From Natrinema mahii (GTDB lineage: Archaea > Halobacteriota > Halobacteria > Halobacteriales > Natrialbaceae), in NCBI GenBank assembly GCA_000690595.2, contig JHUT02000010.1:1-64000 (forward strand): a DNA stretch of 64,000 nucleotides. The letters are read 5' to 3'. Below are positions 7,854 through 17,068 of the stretch, piece after piece. The notes below the pieces were generated by a model, which was given only the letters and a program-made list of their open reading frames with translations, was not told where the DNA came from and made no database searches. Made by a program: the position numbers and the translations under genes. Each line of letters opens with the position of its first letter. Position 1 is the first letter of the stretch.

Positions 7854-9451
7854 ACCATCCCGTGTTCGTCCGCCGCCTCGATCACGTCCTCGTCGTTGAC
7901 CGAGCCGCCGGGCTGGATCACCGCCTCGATGCCCGCTTCGGCGGCCTCCTCGATGCCGTCCGGGAACGGGAAGAAGGCGTCCGAGGCCATCACCGCGCCC
8001 TCGGCGTCCTTTCCTTCGGCGTGTTCGTCGGCCTTCATCGCCGCCAGTCGGACCGCGTCGACGCGGGACACCTGTCCCATGCCGATACCGACCGTCTCCG
8101 TGCCGTCCGCGAAGAGGATGCCGTTGGACTTGACGTGTTTCAGGGTCTGCCACGCGAAGACCATCGTCTCGAGTTCGTCGTCCGTGGGCTCGCGCTCGGT
8201 GACGACCTCGAGGTCGTCGGCCGAAATCGACTGGAGGTCCCGTTCCTGGACGAGACGACCGCCCACGAGCGGCTTCTCGGTGAAGCGCTCTGTTCGTTCG
8301 CCGAGTTCGCCCACATCGAGGACGCGGAGGTTGTCCTTCTCGAAGAGGACCTCGAGGGCGTCGTCGGTGTAGCCGGGGGCGACGACGACCTCCTTGAACG
8401 AGTCGATGATTTGCTCGGCCGTTTCTGCGTCGCACTCGCGGTTCAGGGCGACGATGCCGCCGAAGGCGCTCATCGGGTCCGTCGAGAGGGCCTTCTCGTA
8501 GGCCGTCGCGAGGTCGTCGGCGGTCGCACAGCCCGCCGGGTTGGTGTGTTTGATGACCGCCGCGGCGGGCTCGTCGAACTCCTTGATCAGGTTGAGCGCA
8601 CCGTCGGCGTCGTTGTAGTTGTTGTACGAGAGCCCCTTCGCGCCCTCGTTCAACTGGTCGGCGTGGACGACGCTGGCCTCGTCGGTGGTGTAGTCGGCGT
8701 AGACCGCGGCGTCCTGATGGGGATTCTCCCCGTAGCGGAGTTCGTCGGCGCGGTCGTCCGAGACGATGCGCCGACTCGGCAGGCCGTCGTGCTCGGCGTC
8801 CTCAATGCCGGCCACGTCAGCATCGACGGTGACCTCGCCCGCCTCGAGGTCGATATCGACCGCGTCCTCGGCGAACCACTTCACGGCGCGGGGGTAGGCG
8901 CGGAACTCGCCCTCGTAGAGGACCCGCTCTTTCAGGTCGTCCTCGTCGTCGCCTTCGTAGACCGGGATCGGCTCCTGCGTGACGATCGGGCCGGCGTCGA
9001 CGTCGTCCTCGACGACGTTTCCGTCATCGTCCGTCGCGTCCGTGACGACGTGGACCGTACAGCCCGTGACCGAGACGCCCGCCTCGAGCGCGTCGCCCCA
9101 GGCGTCCATGCCGGGGAACGACGGCAGCAGCGCGGGGTGGACGTTCAGCGTCGTGGGGGCCGCCTCGAGGAACGTCTCCGAGAGGATCCGCATGTAGCCG
9201 TCCAGACAGACGAGGTCGAACTCGTAGCCCGAGAGGGCCTCGAGGACCGCCTCCTCGTGGTCGCGGCGGTCCATGTCGTCCTCGAGCGGGACGACTTCGG
9301 TCGGAATCCCCCGCTCGGCCGCGCCCTCGAGCACCGGCGCGTCCGGATCGGTCGCGAGGATCACGGCGAACGCGGCCCCGCCCGGCGCTCGGTCGGCGAT
9401 GTTCAACAGGTTGCGCCCTCGGTTGCCGGCCATCCCGGCGATTCGCGTCAT
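7814..9451 (-). CDS. purH: PurN-PurH fusion: GAR formyltransferase and AICAR formyltransferase
   Basis: A bifunctional enzyme with both formyl-transfer steps of purine synthesis. Residues ~1-200 are a glycinamide-ribonucleotide formyltransferase domain (MTRIAGMAGNRGRNLLN, HPALLPSFPG, AGPIVTQEPIPV). Residues ~225-545 are the AICAR formyltransferase half of PurH (LRYGENPHQDAAVY, IKHTNPAGCA, GIGMGQVSRVDAVRLA). The IMP cyclohydrolase (MGS-like) domain of bacterial PurH is absent; archaeal PurO is the usual substitute. The ATG at 9451 is chosen over a longer open frame to 9607 because the Rossmann strand starts there. It is divergent from purB. Its last codons are part of the tandem repeat. Confidence 0.92.
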   Translation of the reverse strand: MTRIAGMAGNRGRNLLNIADRAPGGAAFAVILATDPDAPVLEGAAERGIPTEVVPLEDDMDRRDHEEAVLEALSGYEFDLVCLDGYMRILSETFLEAAPTTLNVHPALLPSFPGMDAWGDALEAGVSVTGCTVHVVTDATDDDGNVVEDDVDAGPIVTQEPIPVYEGDDEDDLKERVLYEGEFRAYPRAVKWFAEDAVDIDLEAGEVTVDADVAGIEDAEHDGLPSRRIVSDDRADELRYGENPHQDAAVYADYTTDEASVVHADQLNEGAKGLSYNNYNDADGALNLIKEFDEPAAAVIKHTNPAGCATADDLATAYEKALSTDPMSAFGGIVALNRECDAETAEQIIDSFKEVVVAPGYTDDALEVLFEKDNLRVLDVGELGERTERFTEKPLVGGRLVQERDLQSISADDLEVVTEREPTDDELETMVFAWQTLKHVKSNGILFADGTETVGIGMGQVSRVDAVRLAAMKADEHAEGKDAEGAVMASDAFFPFPDGIEEAAEAGIEAVIQPGGSVNDEDVIEAADEHGMVMAFTGQRSFRHD

Positions 9452-9628
9452 GGTCGGATGCCCGCCCGCGAGGGGCAAAGCCGTTGCGGTCTCGATCCCT
9501 AGGTTATGCACGAGTATGTATTGTTCGGGCAGTATTTCCGAATCGGCTGCTCGAGATATGCACGCTCGTGACCCCGTACGGGTCGCGGTTTCGATACGCT
9601 TTTGCACCGCGCTGGAAAGACTCGCACG

Positions 9629-11014
9629 ATGACCGACACCGACGCCCTGTACGCCGTCTCGCCGCTGGACGGCCGGTACGACGGACGGACCGCACCGCTG
9701 TCGCCGTACGCGAGCGAGGCCGCCCTGATGCGGGCCCGCGTCCGCGTCGAGGTCGAGTACCTGATCGCGCTGGCCGACCTCGAGGCGACGCCGCTGGAAC
9801 TCGGCCTCGAGGAACGCGAGGAGCTACGAAGTCTCTACAAGCACTTCGCCGAGGAGGACGCCGAGCTGATCAAGAAACTCGAGACCGAGGGCCACGCCGG
9901 CTTCGAGGCGACCAACCACGACGTCAAGGCCGTCGAGTACTTCGTCCGCCACCGGCTGCCCGACGGTAGCGACGCCTCGGCCTGGATCCACTTCGGGCTG
10001 ACCAGCGAGGACGTGAACAACCTCGCCCACCGGCTGCTGGTCCGCGACGCCGTCGACGAGGTGTTGCTGCCCGAACTGTACGACGTCCGTGACGCCCTCG
10101 CGGAGATGGCGCGGGAGTACCGGGACCTCCCGATGCTCGCTCGCACCCACGGCCAGCCCGCGACGCCGACGACCTTCGGGAAGGAGATGGCCGTCTACGC
10201 CTCTCGGCTGGGCCGTGCGACCGGCCGAATCCGGCAAGCGACCGACGATCTCAGCGGCAAGCTCGGCGGCGCGTCGGGCACCTACGCCGCCCACGTCGCC
10301 GCCTACCCCGACGTCGACTGGCAGGACTTCGCGGAGGACTTCGTCACGGAACTCGGCCTCGAGTTCGAACCCCTGACGACGCAGGTCAACCCCTGTGACG
10401 ACCTCGCGGCGCTGTTCGACGCCGTCCGCGGGGCCAACGACGTCCTGCTCGATCTCGATCTGGACATGTGGCTCTACGTCTCCGATCGCTACCTTGGACA
10501 GGAGGCCGTCGAAGGCGAAACCGGCTCGTCGACGATGCCCCACAAGGTCAATCCGATCGACTTCGAGAACAGCGAGGGGAACCTCTCGAAAGCGAACTCG
10601 GATCTCACCTTTCTTGCCGACTACGTCACCACCTCCCGGCTCCAGCGGGACCTCTCGGACTCGACGGTCAAGCGCAACATCGGCGGGGCCTTCGCCCACT
10701 GCCTGATCGCCTACGGGAAGACCGCCGCCGGCCTCTCGAAGGTCGTGCCGAACGAGCAGGTCATGCGCGACGACCTCGAGAATACCCCCGAGATCATCGG
10801 CGAGGCCGTCCAGACGATCCTCCGGCGCGAGGGCCAAGAAGACGCCTACGAGCGCGTCAAGGCCGTCACCCGGGGCAAGGACGTCACCCTCGAGGACTTC
10901 CGCGAGATGTTCGACGACCTCGAGGTCGACGAGAGCGTTCGCGAGGAGCTGCGCGCGCTGACGCCGGCCGGGTACACGGGCGTGGCGAGCGAGTTGGTCG
11001 ACGGCCTCGAGTAG
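9629..11014 (+). CDS. purB: Adenylosuccinate lyase
   Basis: Cleaves succinyl-AICAR to AICAR and adenylosuccinate to AMP, releasing fumarate, so it feeds the AICAR formyltransferase encoded next door. The 461-residue protein has LYAVSPLDGRYDGRT at its start, ARTHGQPATPTTFGKE in the middle and the superfamily signature GSSTMPHKVNPID around residue 300. The ATG at 9629 is preferred over an in-frame ATG at 9602 because the family N-terminus starts here. It is transcribed away from the purN-purH fusion; the 177-nt spacer must hold both promoters. Confidence 0.95.
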   Translation: MTDTDALYAVSPLDGRYDGRTAPLSPYASEAALMRARVRVEVEYLIALADLEATPLELGLEEREELRSLYKHFAEEDAELIKKLETEGHAGFEATNHDVKAVEYFVRHRLPDGSDASAWIHFGLTSEDVNNLAHRLLVRDAVDEVLLPELYDVRDALAEMAREYRDLPMLARTHGQPATPTTFGKEMAVYASRLGRATGRIRQATDDLSGKLGGASGTYAAHVAAYPDVDWQDFAEDFVTELGLEFEPLTTQVNPCDDLAALFDAVRGANDVLLDLDLDMWLYVSDRYLGQEAVEGETGSSTMPHKVNPIDFENSEGNLSKANSDLTFLADYVTTSRLQRDLSDSTVKRNIGGAFAHCLIAYGKTAAGLSKVVPNEQVMRDDLENTPEIIGEAVQTILRREGQEDAYERVKAVTRGKDVTLEDFREMFDDLEVDESVREELRALTPAGYTGVASELVDGLE

Positions 11015-11096
11015 ACGGGTTCCGGCGGGATCTGCGTCGCCCGCCGCGTCGACGAAGCCGGTAGTAAAATTACGTTTCAGGAACCCATCTCGGTCG

Positions 11097-11966
11097 CTAC
11101 CGGCGGCTTCGAAGTCGAACGTCGTACTCACACGCCGTCGAGATTCGGTTCAGGGACTCCCTGACGGCTGCCATCGTTTCCGCGTCGGGAAATCGTAGTT
11201 CGGACGGTCGATCTCGGCCGAGTAGCCGGTCGAGTCGTCGGCGTAGCCGCGTCGATGCCGCTCCGTCCGGGGTCGACCAAGTGACGACGGCGGTCTGGTC
11301 CGTCTCGTCGAATTCGATAGCTGCGATCGCCTCGAGATCGTACGTTCGAGACCGCGTGGAGCCGTCGATGACGAGTTCGACGCAGGTCGTGCCCACCCGC
11401 AATTCGTACCGTCGTTCACCGGCGGTCCAAGAGTGCAGGTCCGACCGGGCGAGCAGGCACGTCTCGGTGAGCGAGCGAACGGACTCTCGTAACTCGGCTT
11501 TCGTGGTCGCATCGAGGCCTCGGAGATTGACGTTTCTGACGTGTGCCTCGTCCGGCGTCGAGTGATACCGCCACTCGTCGTCGTCGACGACCAAAATCTG
11601 TTTGATGTCGTAGAGCCGCCACGTCCGCTCTGGTTCGGACGAGATCGAGAACGGGACCATCACCGTCCGCCCGTCGCCCTCGAGCGATCGGTGGAACTCG
11701 GTTCCGAGATTCGGAGCCCACGTCCGATCCTCATCGGAAACGCGTCGGAAGTCGGTTCGAAGCGCCTCGAGCGCCGCTGGGGCCCGAGTGGCGAGTTCGT
11801 CTTCCCACACGAGGACGCGAAGCGCCGTTCCATGTTCGACGGCCCACTCGAGGACCGCGTTTTCGGCCTCGATCAGTCGAGCGTCGTAGCTCCGGTCGGT
11901 CGCGTCCGTCTTTCGTACGAGGAGTCTGTGCGTCCAGTTCGACGGATATGGATCGAATTCAGCCAT
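11097..11966 (-). CDS. Hypothetical protein, 289 aa
   Basis: Not recognised. It is soluble and mixed alpha/beta, with no signal peptide or membrane segment. Sequence features include WTHRLLVRKTDATDRSYDARL near the N-terminus, WRLYDIKQILVVDDDEWRY around residue 130, and a C-terminal half with alternating strands (YELRVGTTCVELVID, AVVTWSTPDGAASTRLRRR). It has fewer acidic runs and more Arg/Thr than its neighbours. It is convergent with purB. Good haloarchaeal codon usage and the absence of internal stops over 289 codons argue for a real gene. Confidence 0.6.
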   Translation of the reverse strand: MAEFDPYPSNWTHRLLVRKTDATDRSYDARLIEAENAVLEWAVEHGTALRVLVWEDELATRAPAALEALRTDFRRVSDEDRTWAPNLGTEFHRSLEGDGRTVMVPFSISSEPERTWRLYDIKQILVVDDDEWRYHSTPDEAHVRNVNLRGLDATTKAELRESVRSLTETCLLARSDLHSWTAGERRYELRVGTTCVELVIDGSTRSRTYDLEAIAAIEFDETDQTAVVTWSTPDGAASTRLRRRLDRLLGRDRPSELRFPDAETMAAVRESLNRISTACEYDVRLRSRR

Positions 11967-12429
11967 TGTTTGTCACATGCGATGAAACTGACGTCAGTCG
12001 TGTGTGATGATTGCCCGCAGACCATCCCGAACCCGTCGTTACGCGGGGACACCGGTCGGTGGTTTGACGACGATTTCGGTCGCGATCGCCGTCACAACGA
12101 CCGCCGGAATCGCGACATTCGCGTGGGCTGTAGCCTTGTTTACCGCGATCACGACAGTACATTATAAAAACATATACTAATTTCTTAGATGTGCCACACT
12201 TGTTAGATCATGCCGACGAAGGAGAACGGTCTCCAAAGGCCGCTGTGGAGCCAAACCGTGGAGCATCTTCAGTTTCTCGAGCGCGTCGGGGCCATCACTC
12301 GCTCCGGCGGACCCCGTTGATTTCCGCCGACCGTTCGAGGCCCTCGAGTGGGACGTGACCGACGATGACGGCACCGGCACGCCGTTCCGGGATCGTGACT
12401 GTATAGGTCGCCCTCGAGCGACCATCGGT
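11967..12429. other. 463-nt spacer with an AT-rich promoter region
   Basis: The clearest landmark is the AT-rich run attataaaaacatatactaa (12161-12180), a plausible TATA region. A 57-codon ORF (listed separately) ends in it. Downstream to 12429 I see only a 36-codon ORF (12210-12320) without recognisable features, and no strong repeat. Confidence 0.5.
12007..12180 (+). CDS. Possible small membrane peptide, 57 aa
   Basis: An ATG frame of 57 codons with an Arg-rich start (MIARRPSRTRRYAGTP) followed by one hydrophobic segment (about residues 19-50) and a short YKNIY tail. The positive-inside N-terminus plus single span is a believable small membrane protein, but there is no clear promoter or homologue I can recall. 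It may be chance. Confidence 0.25.
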   Translation: MIARRPSRTRRYAGTPVGGLTTISVAIAVTTTAGIATFAWAVALFTAITTVHYKNIY

Positions 12430-12852
12430 ATGGAGTATCTCCTCTGGGTGATCGTCGCCCTCGTGGCGTACGGGTTGATGGCACCGCTGACGAGTTTCGT
12501 GACGGCGGAGGTTCCGCCCGCGGTCGCGCTCTTTCTCTCGACGACGGTCTTCCTCTGTCTGACGGCGGTCGTCCTCCTGGTGACCGGGACGGGCCAACTG
12601 GCCGACGTGACGACGCCGTCGGCGGGGATCGTCTACGTCGCGGGCCTCTTTCTCTCGACGGGGATCCTCGCGTACTATCAGGCCCTAGGGCAGGGGCCGG
12701 TCAGCGTCGTCGTCCCGATCTACGGCCTCTTCATCGTCGGCAGTTCGATCGTCGGCATCGCCGTTCTGGGCGAGGACCTGACCGCGACGCGGGCGGCCGG
12801 GATCGCCGTCGCGACGGCTGCGATCTACCTCGCCGCGGGGGGTGAAGAATAA
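12430..12852 (+). CDS. EamA/DMT half-transporter, first of a pair
   Basis: A 140-residue protein that is a single EamA unit of about five membrane spans, half the usual ten-span drug/metabolite transporter. It has the C-terminal EamA pattern YYQALGQGPVSVVVPIYGLFIVGSSIVG. The ATG at 12430 is chosen because the first span begins directly. Its stop codon overlaps the ATG of the next half-transporter by one base (TAATG), suggesting translational coupling and a heterodimer. The substrate cannot be told. Confidence 0.8.
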   Translation: MEYLLWVIVALVAYGLMAPLTSFVTAEVPPAVALFLSTTVFLCLTAVVLLVTGTGQLADVTTPSAGIVYVAGLFLSTGILAYYQALGQGPVSVVVPIYGLFIVGSSIVGIAVLGEDLTATRAAGIAVATAAIYLAAGGEE

Positions 12853-13268
12853 TGCGCCGATACCTCGAGCTGTCGGTCCTCGCCTGTCTGGCCTACAGTC
12901 TGGTCGCCCCGCTGCTCTCGATCGCGATGACCGACCTGCCGAGTTCCCTCGCCGTGTTTCTCTCGAACTCGGTGATGTTCGTCACGGTCGGCCTCGTCGT
13001 CCGCTATCGCGGACATCCCGTGCGGCCGTATCTGCGCCATCCCCGCACCCCGTACATCCTCGCGATGGGCGTGTTGCTGACGATCGGATTGCTGACCTAC
13101 TACCGGGCGCTCGCGCTCGGCCCGGTGAGCATCGTCGTCCCGATCTACGGCCTGTTCATCGTGGTCAGTTCCCTGCTCGGGATCGTCGCGTTCGACGAGG
13201 CCGTCACCCCGCGAAAGCTCGCCGCCATCGCCCTGAGCGTGGTCGCGATCGCGCTGATGTCGGTCTGA
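12852..13268 (+). CDS. EamA/DMT half-transporter, second of a pair
   Basis: A 138-residue single EamA unit with about five spans, related to its upstream partner (compare YYRALALGPVSIVVPIYGLFIVVSSLLG with the same block there). The one-base overlap with the previous gene and the equal lengths point to two half-transporters that assemble together, equivalent to one split or duplicated ten-span carrier. Partner identity is inferred from arrangement only. Confidence 0.8.
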   Translation: MRRYLELSVLACLAYSLVAPLLSIAMTDLPSSLAVFLSNSVMFVTVGLVVRYRGHPVRPYLRHPRTPYILAMGVLLTIGLLTYYRALALGPVSIVVPIYGLFIVVSSLLGIVAFDEAVTPRKLAAIALSVVAIALMSV

Positions 13269-13347
13269 CGGCGGCCGGACGACCGTTCCGGCCGTCAAGC
13301 AGTTCACGAAGCGAACATTATTGTTCGTACCGGCTCAAGTGACACTA

Positions 13348-13611
13348 ATGCGAACCGCCCTCCGCTATCACGCGTCCATGGCCGTCATCGGCGGCGCGCT
13401 CGCCCTCATGGGACTGGCTACGCTCGCGTCGGGGACCGTGTCCGTCCCGGCCGTCCTACTCTCGGTCGGCGGCGTCGGGATGCTCCTCGCGACGGGCTAC
13501 GAGGTCGTGCTGGTCGACGATCCGACGATTCCCGACGACCGACTCGTGAACGTCGTGACGATCGGCGCAGTCCTCACCGTCCTCGGGGGACTCCTGACGC
13601 TGCTGTCCTGA
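13348..13611 (+). CDS. Small two- to three-span membrane protein, 87 aa
   Basis: Not recognised. Three hydrophobic stretches (about 10-30, 34-50 and 68-86) are separated by an acidic loop (DDPTIPDDRLV). The ATG at 13348 is chosen because the earlier in-frame TTG at 13321 would add only a promoter-like stretch (attattgttcg). The spacer from the EamA pair is 79 nt; its AT-rich end suggests its own promoter. It converges on dapE. Confidence 0.6.
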   Translation: MRTALRYHASMAVIGGALALMGLATLASGTVSVPAVLLSVGGVGMLLATGYEVVLVDDPTIPDDRLVNVVTIGAVLTVLGGLLTLLS

Positions 13612-13650
13612 GGCCACGCCCGCCGAAACCGAGACGAGTCGTTCGTCGAC

Positions 13651-14820
13651 TTATCCGACCAGTTCCGACAGCGTCGCCTCGAGCGCCCGTGCGGCCGCCC
13701 GAACCGACTCGACCCGGACGTACTCCCGGGGCGCGTGTGCGACCGCGCCCTCGTCGTCGGCGAGGACGCCGGGACCGAAGACGACCGTGGGGGCGTCCGC
13801 GGCGAAGTAAGAGGCCTCCGTCGCCGCGGTGAACGGCCGAACCTCGCCGCCGGCGGCGTCCGCGAGCGTCCGCACGACCGGCGCGTCGGGATCGGTGTCC
13901 CAGGCCTCGAGGAACGGCGTCGGCCGGTCGGTAAAGCGAAACTCGAGGCCGACATCGTCGGGGACGGCGGCCCGCAGATGCGCGGTCAGCGCTTCGTGGA
14001 ACTCGTCGGCCGTCTCCGGGGGGACGCTCCGGCGGTCGACGGTCAGTGCGGCGTCTGCCGGCACCTGATTCGTCGCCGCGCCGCCCTCGACGACTGTCGG
14101 GGTCAGCGTCGCCGCGCCGAGTTGCGGGTGGGTCGGCGGCGCGTCCGCGCGCTCGCCGAAGGTCCGGACCGCCTCGAGGACGCCCTCGAGGGCGGCGACC
14201 GCGTTGACGCCGGTCTCGGGTTCGGCGGCGTGGGCGTTGGCACCCGAGAGGTGGATCGTTCCCTGGAACCGGCCCTTGGCGGCCGTACAGACGTCGAGGT
14301 CGGTCGGTTCGCCGACGATCACGGCGTCGGCGTCCGCGGTCAGCGACTCGTCGCCGGAGACGAGCGCGTACGCGCCCGTCGAGAGGACTTCTTCGTCGGG
14401 CGTGACCGCGAGCGTGACGCGGTCGTCGGTCGGCTCGACCGCGAAGAACGCGGACAAAAGCGCCGCGAGCGGCCCCTTCGCGTCACAGGAGCCCCGTCCG
14501 CGGATCACCGCGCCGCCGTCGGCCGCGGGCGCATCCGGATCGCGCTCGTAGGGGACGTGGGGCGAGACCGTGTCGATGTGGGTGTTCAAGACGACGTGGC
14601 GCTCGGCGTCGGCCGCCGGCGGTCCGCGACTCGCTAGCACGTTCCCGGCGTCGTCGACGCGGGGCTCGAGCCCGTGGGACTCGAGCGTCTCTCGGAGGAA
14701 CTCCCGCATCGGATCGACGTCCTCGTGGGAGGCGTGCTGGACCGCCGTCTCGAGGAAGTCGATGGGGTCGAACTCGTCGTCACCGTCGGGGTCGCTCGCG
14801 GTCGGCTCGTCCCCGCTCAT
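13651..14820 (-). CDS. dapE: Succinyl-diaminopimelate desuccinylase (M20 family)
   Basis: Removes succinate from N-succinyl-LL-diaminopimelate, the deblocking step of lysine synthesis. The 389-residue M20 metallopeptidase has the metal-site blocks NTHIDTVSPH, GRGSCDAKGPLAALL (bridging Asp) and TPDEEVLSTGA (general-base Glu and next ligand), with VGEPTDLDV after them. The specific DapE call rests on the operon, since M20 enzymes are hard to tell apart by motif. It is the last gene of the dap operon, 13 nt after dapF. Confidence 0.85.
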   Translation of the reverse strand: MSGDEPTASDPDGDDEFDPIDFLETAVQHASHEDVDPMREFLRETLESHGLEPRVDDAGNVLASRGPPAADAERHVVLNTHIDTVSPHVPYERDPDAPAADGGAVIRGRGSCDAKGPLAALLSAFFAVEPTDDRVTLAVTPDEEVLSTGAYALVSGDESLTADADAVIVGEPTDLDVCTAAKGRFQGTIHLSGANAHAAEPETGVNAVAALEGVLEAVRTFGERADAPPTHPQLGAATLTPTVVEGGAATNQVPADAALTVDRRSVPPETADEFHEALTAHLRAAVPDDVGLEFRFTDRPTPFLEAWDTDPDAPVVRTLADAAGGEVRPFTAATEASYFAADAPTVVFGPGVLADDEGAVAHAPREYVRVESVRAAARALEATLSELVG

Positions 14821-14833
14821 CGCTGGACCCAGC

Positions 14834-15664
14834 TCACAGTTCGGTCGGCGACCGGACGGTTACCTCGCCGTCGAACTCGTGTTCGACGGGGCCGGCGAGC
14901 GTCGCGTTCCCCCGGTCGTTGAAGCTCACCTGCAGGTCCCCGCCCGGGGGCCGGACCTCGACCGGGTCGGCGTCGGTCAGTCCGAGTCGACGCGCGACGA
15001 CCGCGATGGCGACCGCGCCGGTACCACAGGACTCGGTCTCGCCCTCCACGCCGCGCTCGTAGGTCCGCTGGTCGAAGCCGCCCTCGCCGTCGTGGCTGGC
15101 GATCGTGACGTTCGTCCCGACGGGAAAGGCGTCGGCGTAGCGGACCCGCGGCGCGACCGTCTCGAGGTCGACCGCGTCAACGTCGTCGACGAAGCTCACG
15201 GCGTGTGGGACGCCGGTGTTGACCATCGTCACCTCGAGGCCTTCGATCTCCTCCTCGAAGACGGGTTCGTCTGCCCTGACGGGGACTTCCTCGGGGTCGA
15301 ACGTCGGGGTCCCCATCTCGATGATGATCCCGCCGTCGGTCCGGTCCGCGCGCAGGGTGCCGGCCTGCGTGTCGATCATGACGCTGTCGGCTCCGGTCCG
15401 GTCCATGGCCCAGTCGGCCGCACAGCGCGCGCCGTTGCCACACATCGGCGCGGTCGCGCCGTCGGGCTGGACCAGCGTCATCACGACGCGGGGCGGTTCG
15501 AACCGGTCCTCGAGGGCGAGATAGAGGATCCCGTCGGCACCGACGCCGTCGTCGCGGTCGCACTCGCGTTCGGCGAGCGCGCCGCGGTCGGGGACGTACT
15601 CGTCCGCCTGGATGATTAGAAAGTCGTTGCCGGTGCCGTGGTATTTCTGGAATGGGACACTCAT
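14834..15664 (-). CDS. dapF: Diaminopimelate epimerase
   Basis: Converts LL- to meso-diaminopimelate by a two-base cysteine mechanism. The 276-residue protein has both active-site cysteines in their usual frames, MCGNGARCAADW and ESCGTGAVA, and starts FQKYHGTGNDFLII as the family does. The start codon overlaps the lysA stop by 4 nt (ATGA), so translation is probably coupled. Confidence 0.95.
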   Translation of the reverse strand: MSVPFQKYHGTGNDFLIIQADEYVPDRGALAERECDRDDGVGADGILYLALEDRFEPPRVVMTLVQPDGATAPMCGNGARCAADWAMDRTGADSVMIDTQAGTLRADRTDGGIIIEMGTPTFDPEEVPVRADEPVFEEEIEGLEVTMVNTGVPHAVSFVDDVDAVDLETVAPRVRYADAFPVGTNVTIASHDGEGGFDQRTYERGVEGETESCGTGAVAIAVVARRLGLTDADPVEVRPPGGDLQVSFNDRGNATLAGPVEHEFDGEVTVRSPTEL

Positions 15665-17022
15665 CGTACTGGGTCGTTGTCGGTGTCGGTCGCTCGGTCG
15701 TGGTCGTTCTTTCGGTCCGCCGTCGCGGCGCTTCGCGCCTCGCGTTCGGGTCGCGTCACGTCGGTGACCGTCTCGCGGCGACGGGCGAGCCGTGCCTCGC
15801 CGTCCGCGAGGACGACCGATGCCGGTCGGGGTCTGCTGTTGTACTGGTTCGCCATCTCGTAGCCGTAGGCCCCCGCGTTGCCGATCGCGAGGATGTCACC
15901 GCGTTCGCTTGCCGGTAGTTGACGGTCGGTACAGAAAACGTCGCCGCTCTCGCAGATGGGACCGGCGACGGTCTGGGGGACGCGCTCGCGACCGTCGGGA
16001 TCGTTCGCGGCCCCGCTCGAGCCGTCCCCCGCCTCGGCGGTCAGGTTCCGGATCGGATGGTAAGCGTCGTACATCGCCGGTCTGAGCAGGGTGGTCATCC
16101 CGGCGTCGACGCCGGTGACGGTCGTCTCACGGGCTTCCTTGACGGTGTTCACTTCGGTCAGCAACACGCCCGCGTCTGCGACGAAGTAGCGGCCGGGCTC
16201 GATCGTCAGTTCGGCGTCGACGTCACTCAGCGCCTCGCGGGTCGCCTCGGCGACGCCCTCGAGGTCGAGCGGCGCCTCGTCCTCGCGGTAGGGCACCCCG
16301 AAGCCGCCGCCGACGTCGACGAACTCGAGCTCCCCCACGGCGTCGGCCACGGAGCGGGCGAGGTCGCCCATCCGCGCGACGAACTCCCGGTGGGCCTCGA
16401 GCTGGTCGCTCGAGACGCCGGAGCCGACGTGGGCGTGGATCCCGACGACGTCGAAGCCGCGGTCGGCGGCGTCGGCCAGCACGTCGACGGCCCGCTCGGC
16501 GGGAACGCCGAACTTCGCGGCCGCGCCCGTCTTGACCTTCTCGTGGTGGCCGGCACCGATGCCGGGGTTCACGCGCAGACAGAGTCGGCCGTCGTAGCCG
16601 CGCTCCGCGAGGCGGTCGATCGTGTCCTCGGAGCCGGCGGTGACCGTCAGGTCGGGCTCGTCGGCCCACGCGTCGACGATCCAGTCGAGGTCTCGCGCGG
16701 GCGGGTTGACCGCCGTGTAGTGGATCTCCGAGCCGGACGCGCCCGCCTCGAGCGCCCGCTGGACTTCGCCGGCGGAGGCACACTCGAGGCCCGCGCCCGC
16801 CTCGCGTAGCGTCGAGAGAACGTCCCCCAGCGCGTTCGCCTTCACCGCATACAGGATCTCGGCGTCGGGAAAGGCGGCCTCGAGGCGGCGGTAGTTCTCC
16901 CGGACCCGCTCTCTGTCGAGGACGTACAGCGGCGAGCCGTAGTCCTCGACGAGCGTGCGTAGTTCGGCCGCGTCCCAGTCGGAGAGGCGGCGGACGGGCA
17001 CCGAAGCCGCGTCGTCAGTCAT
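15661..17022 (-). CDS. lysA: Diaminopimelate decarboxylase
   Basis: PLP enzyme that decarboxylates meso-diaminopimelate to lysine, the last step of the pathway. The 453-residue protein has LYAVKANALGDVL (PLP lysine), GIHAHVGSGVSS, GGGFGVPYREDE and ICESGDVFCTDRQLP (substrate-binding Cys-Glu). The ATG at 17022 is preferred over an in-frame ATG ten codons upstream because it matches the typical haloarchaeal start. Around residue 350 it has a Gly/Asp-rich insert (GDGSSGAANDPDGRE) before the active-site block. It is 46 nt downstream of the inserted toxin gene. Confidence 0.94.
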   Translation of the reverse strand: MTDDAASVPVRRLSDWDAAELRTLVEDYGSPLYVLDRERVRENYRRLEAAFPDAEILYAVKANALGDVLSTLREAGAGLECASAGEVQRALEAGASGSEIHYTAVNPPARDLDWIVDAWADEPDLTVTAGSEDTIDRLAERGYDGRLCLRVNPGIGAGHHEKVKTGAAAKFGVPAERAVDVLADAADRGFDVVGIHAHVGSGVSSDQLEAHREFVARMGDLARSVADAVGELEFVDVGGGFGVPYREDEAPLDLEGVAEATREALSDVDAELTIEPGRYFVADAGVLLTEVNTVKEARETTVTGVDAGMTTLLRPAMYDAYHPIRNLTAEAGDGSSGAANDPDGRERVPQTVAGPICESGDVFCTDRQLPASERGDILAIGNAGAYGYEMANQYNSRPRPASVVLADGEARLARRRETVTDVTRPEREARSAATADRKNDHDRATDTDNDPVR

Positions 17023-17068
17023 TGGTACGTCAAAGTGAGCGAGAGGATTCAAGCGTTTGGGTTCTTCG

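Noticed and set aside
12210-12320. 36-codon frame starting MPTKENGLQRPLW
   Set aside because: Too short, with no recognisable domain or strong start signal; kept only as part of the spacer description.
13651-14820. Acetylornithine deacetylase or carboxypeptidase (ArgE/CPG2) instead of DapE
   Set aside because: The M20 motifs do not separate these, but the gene ends a lysine operon that otherwise lacks the desuccinylase.
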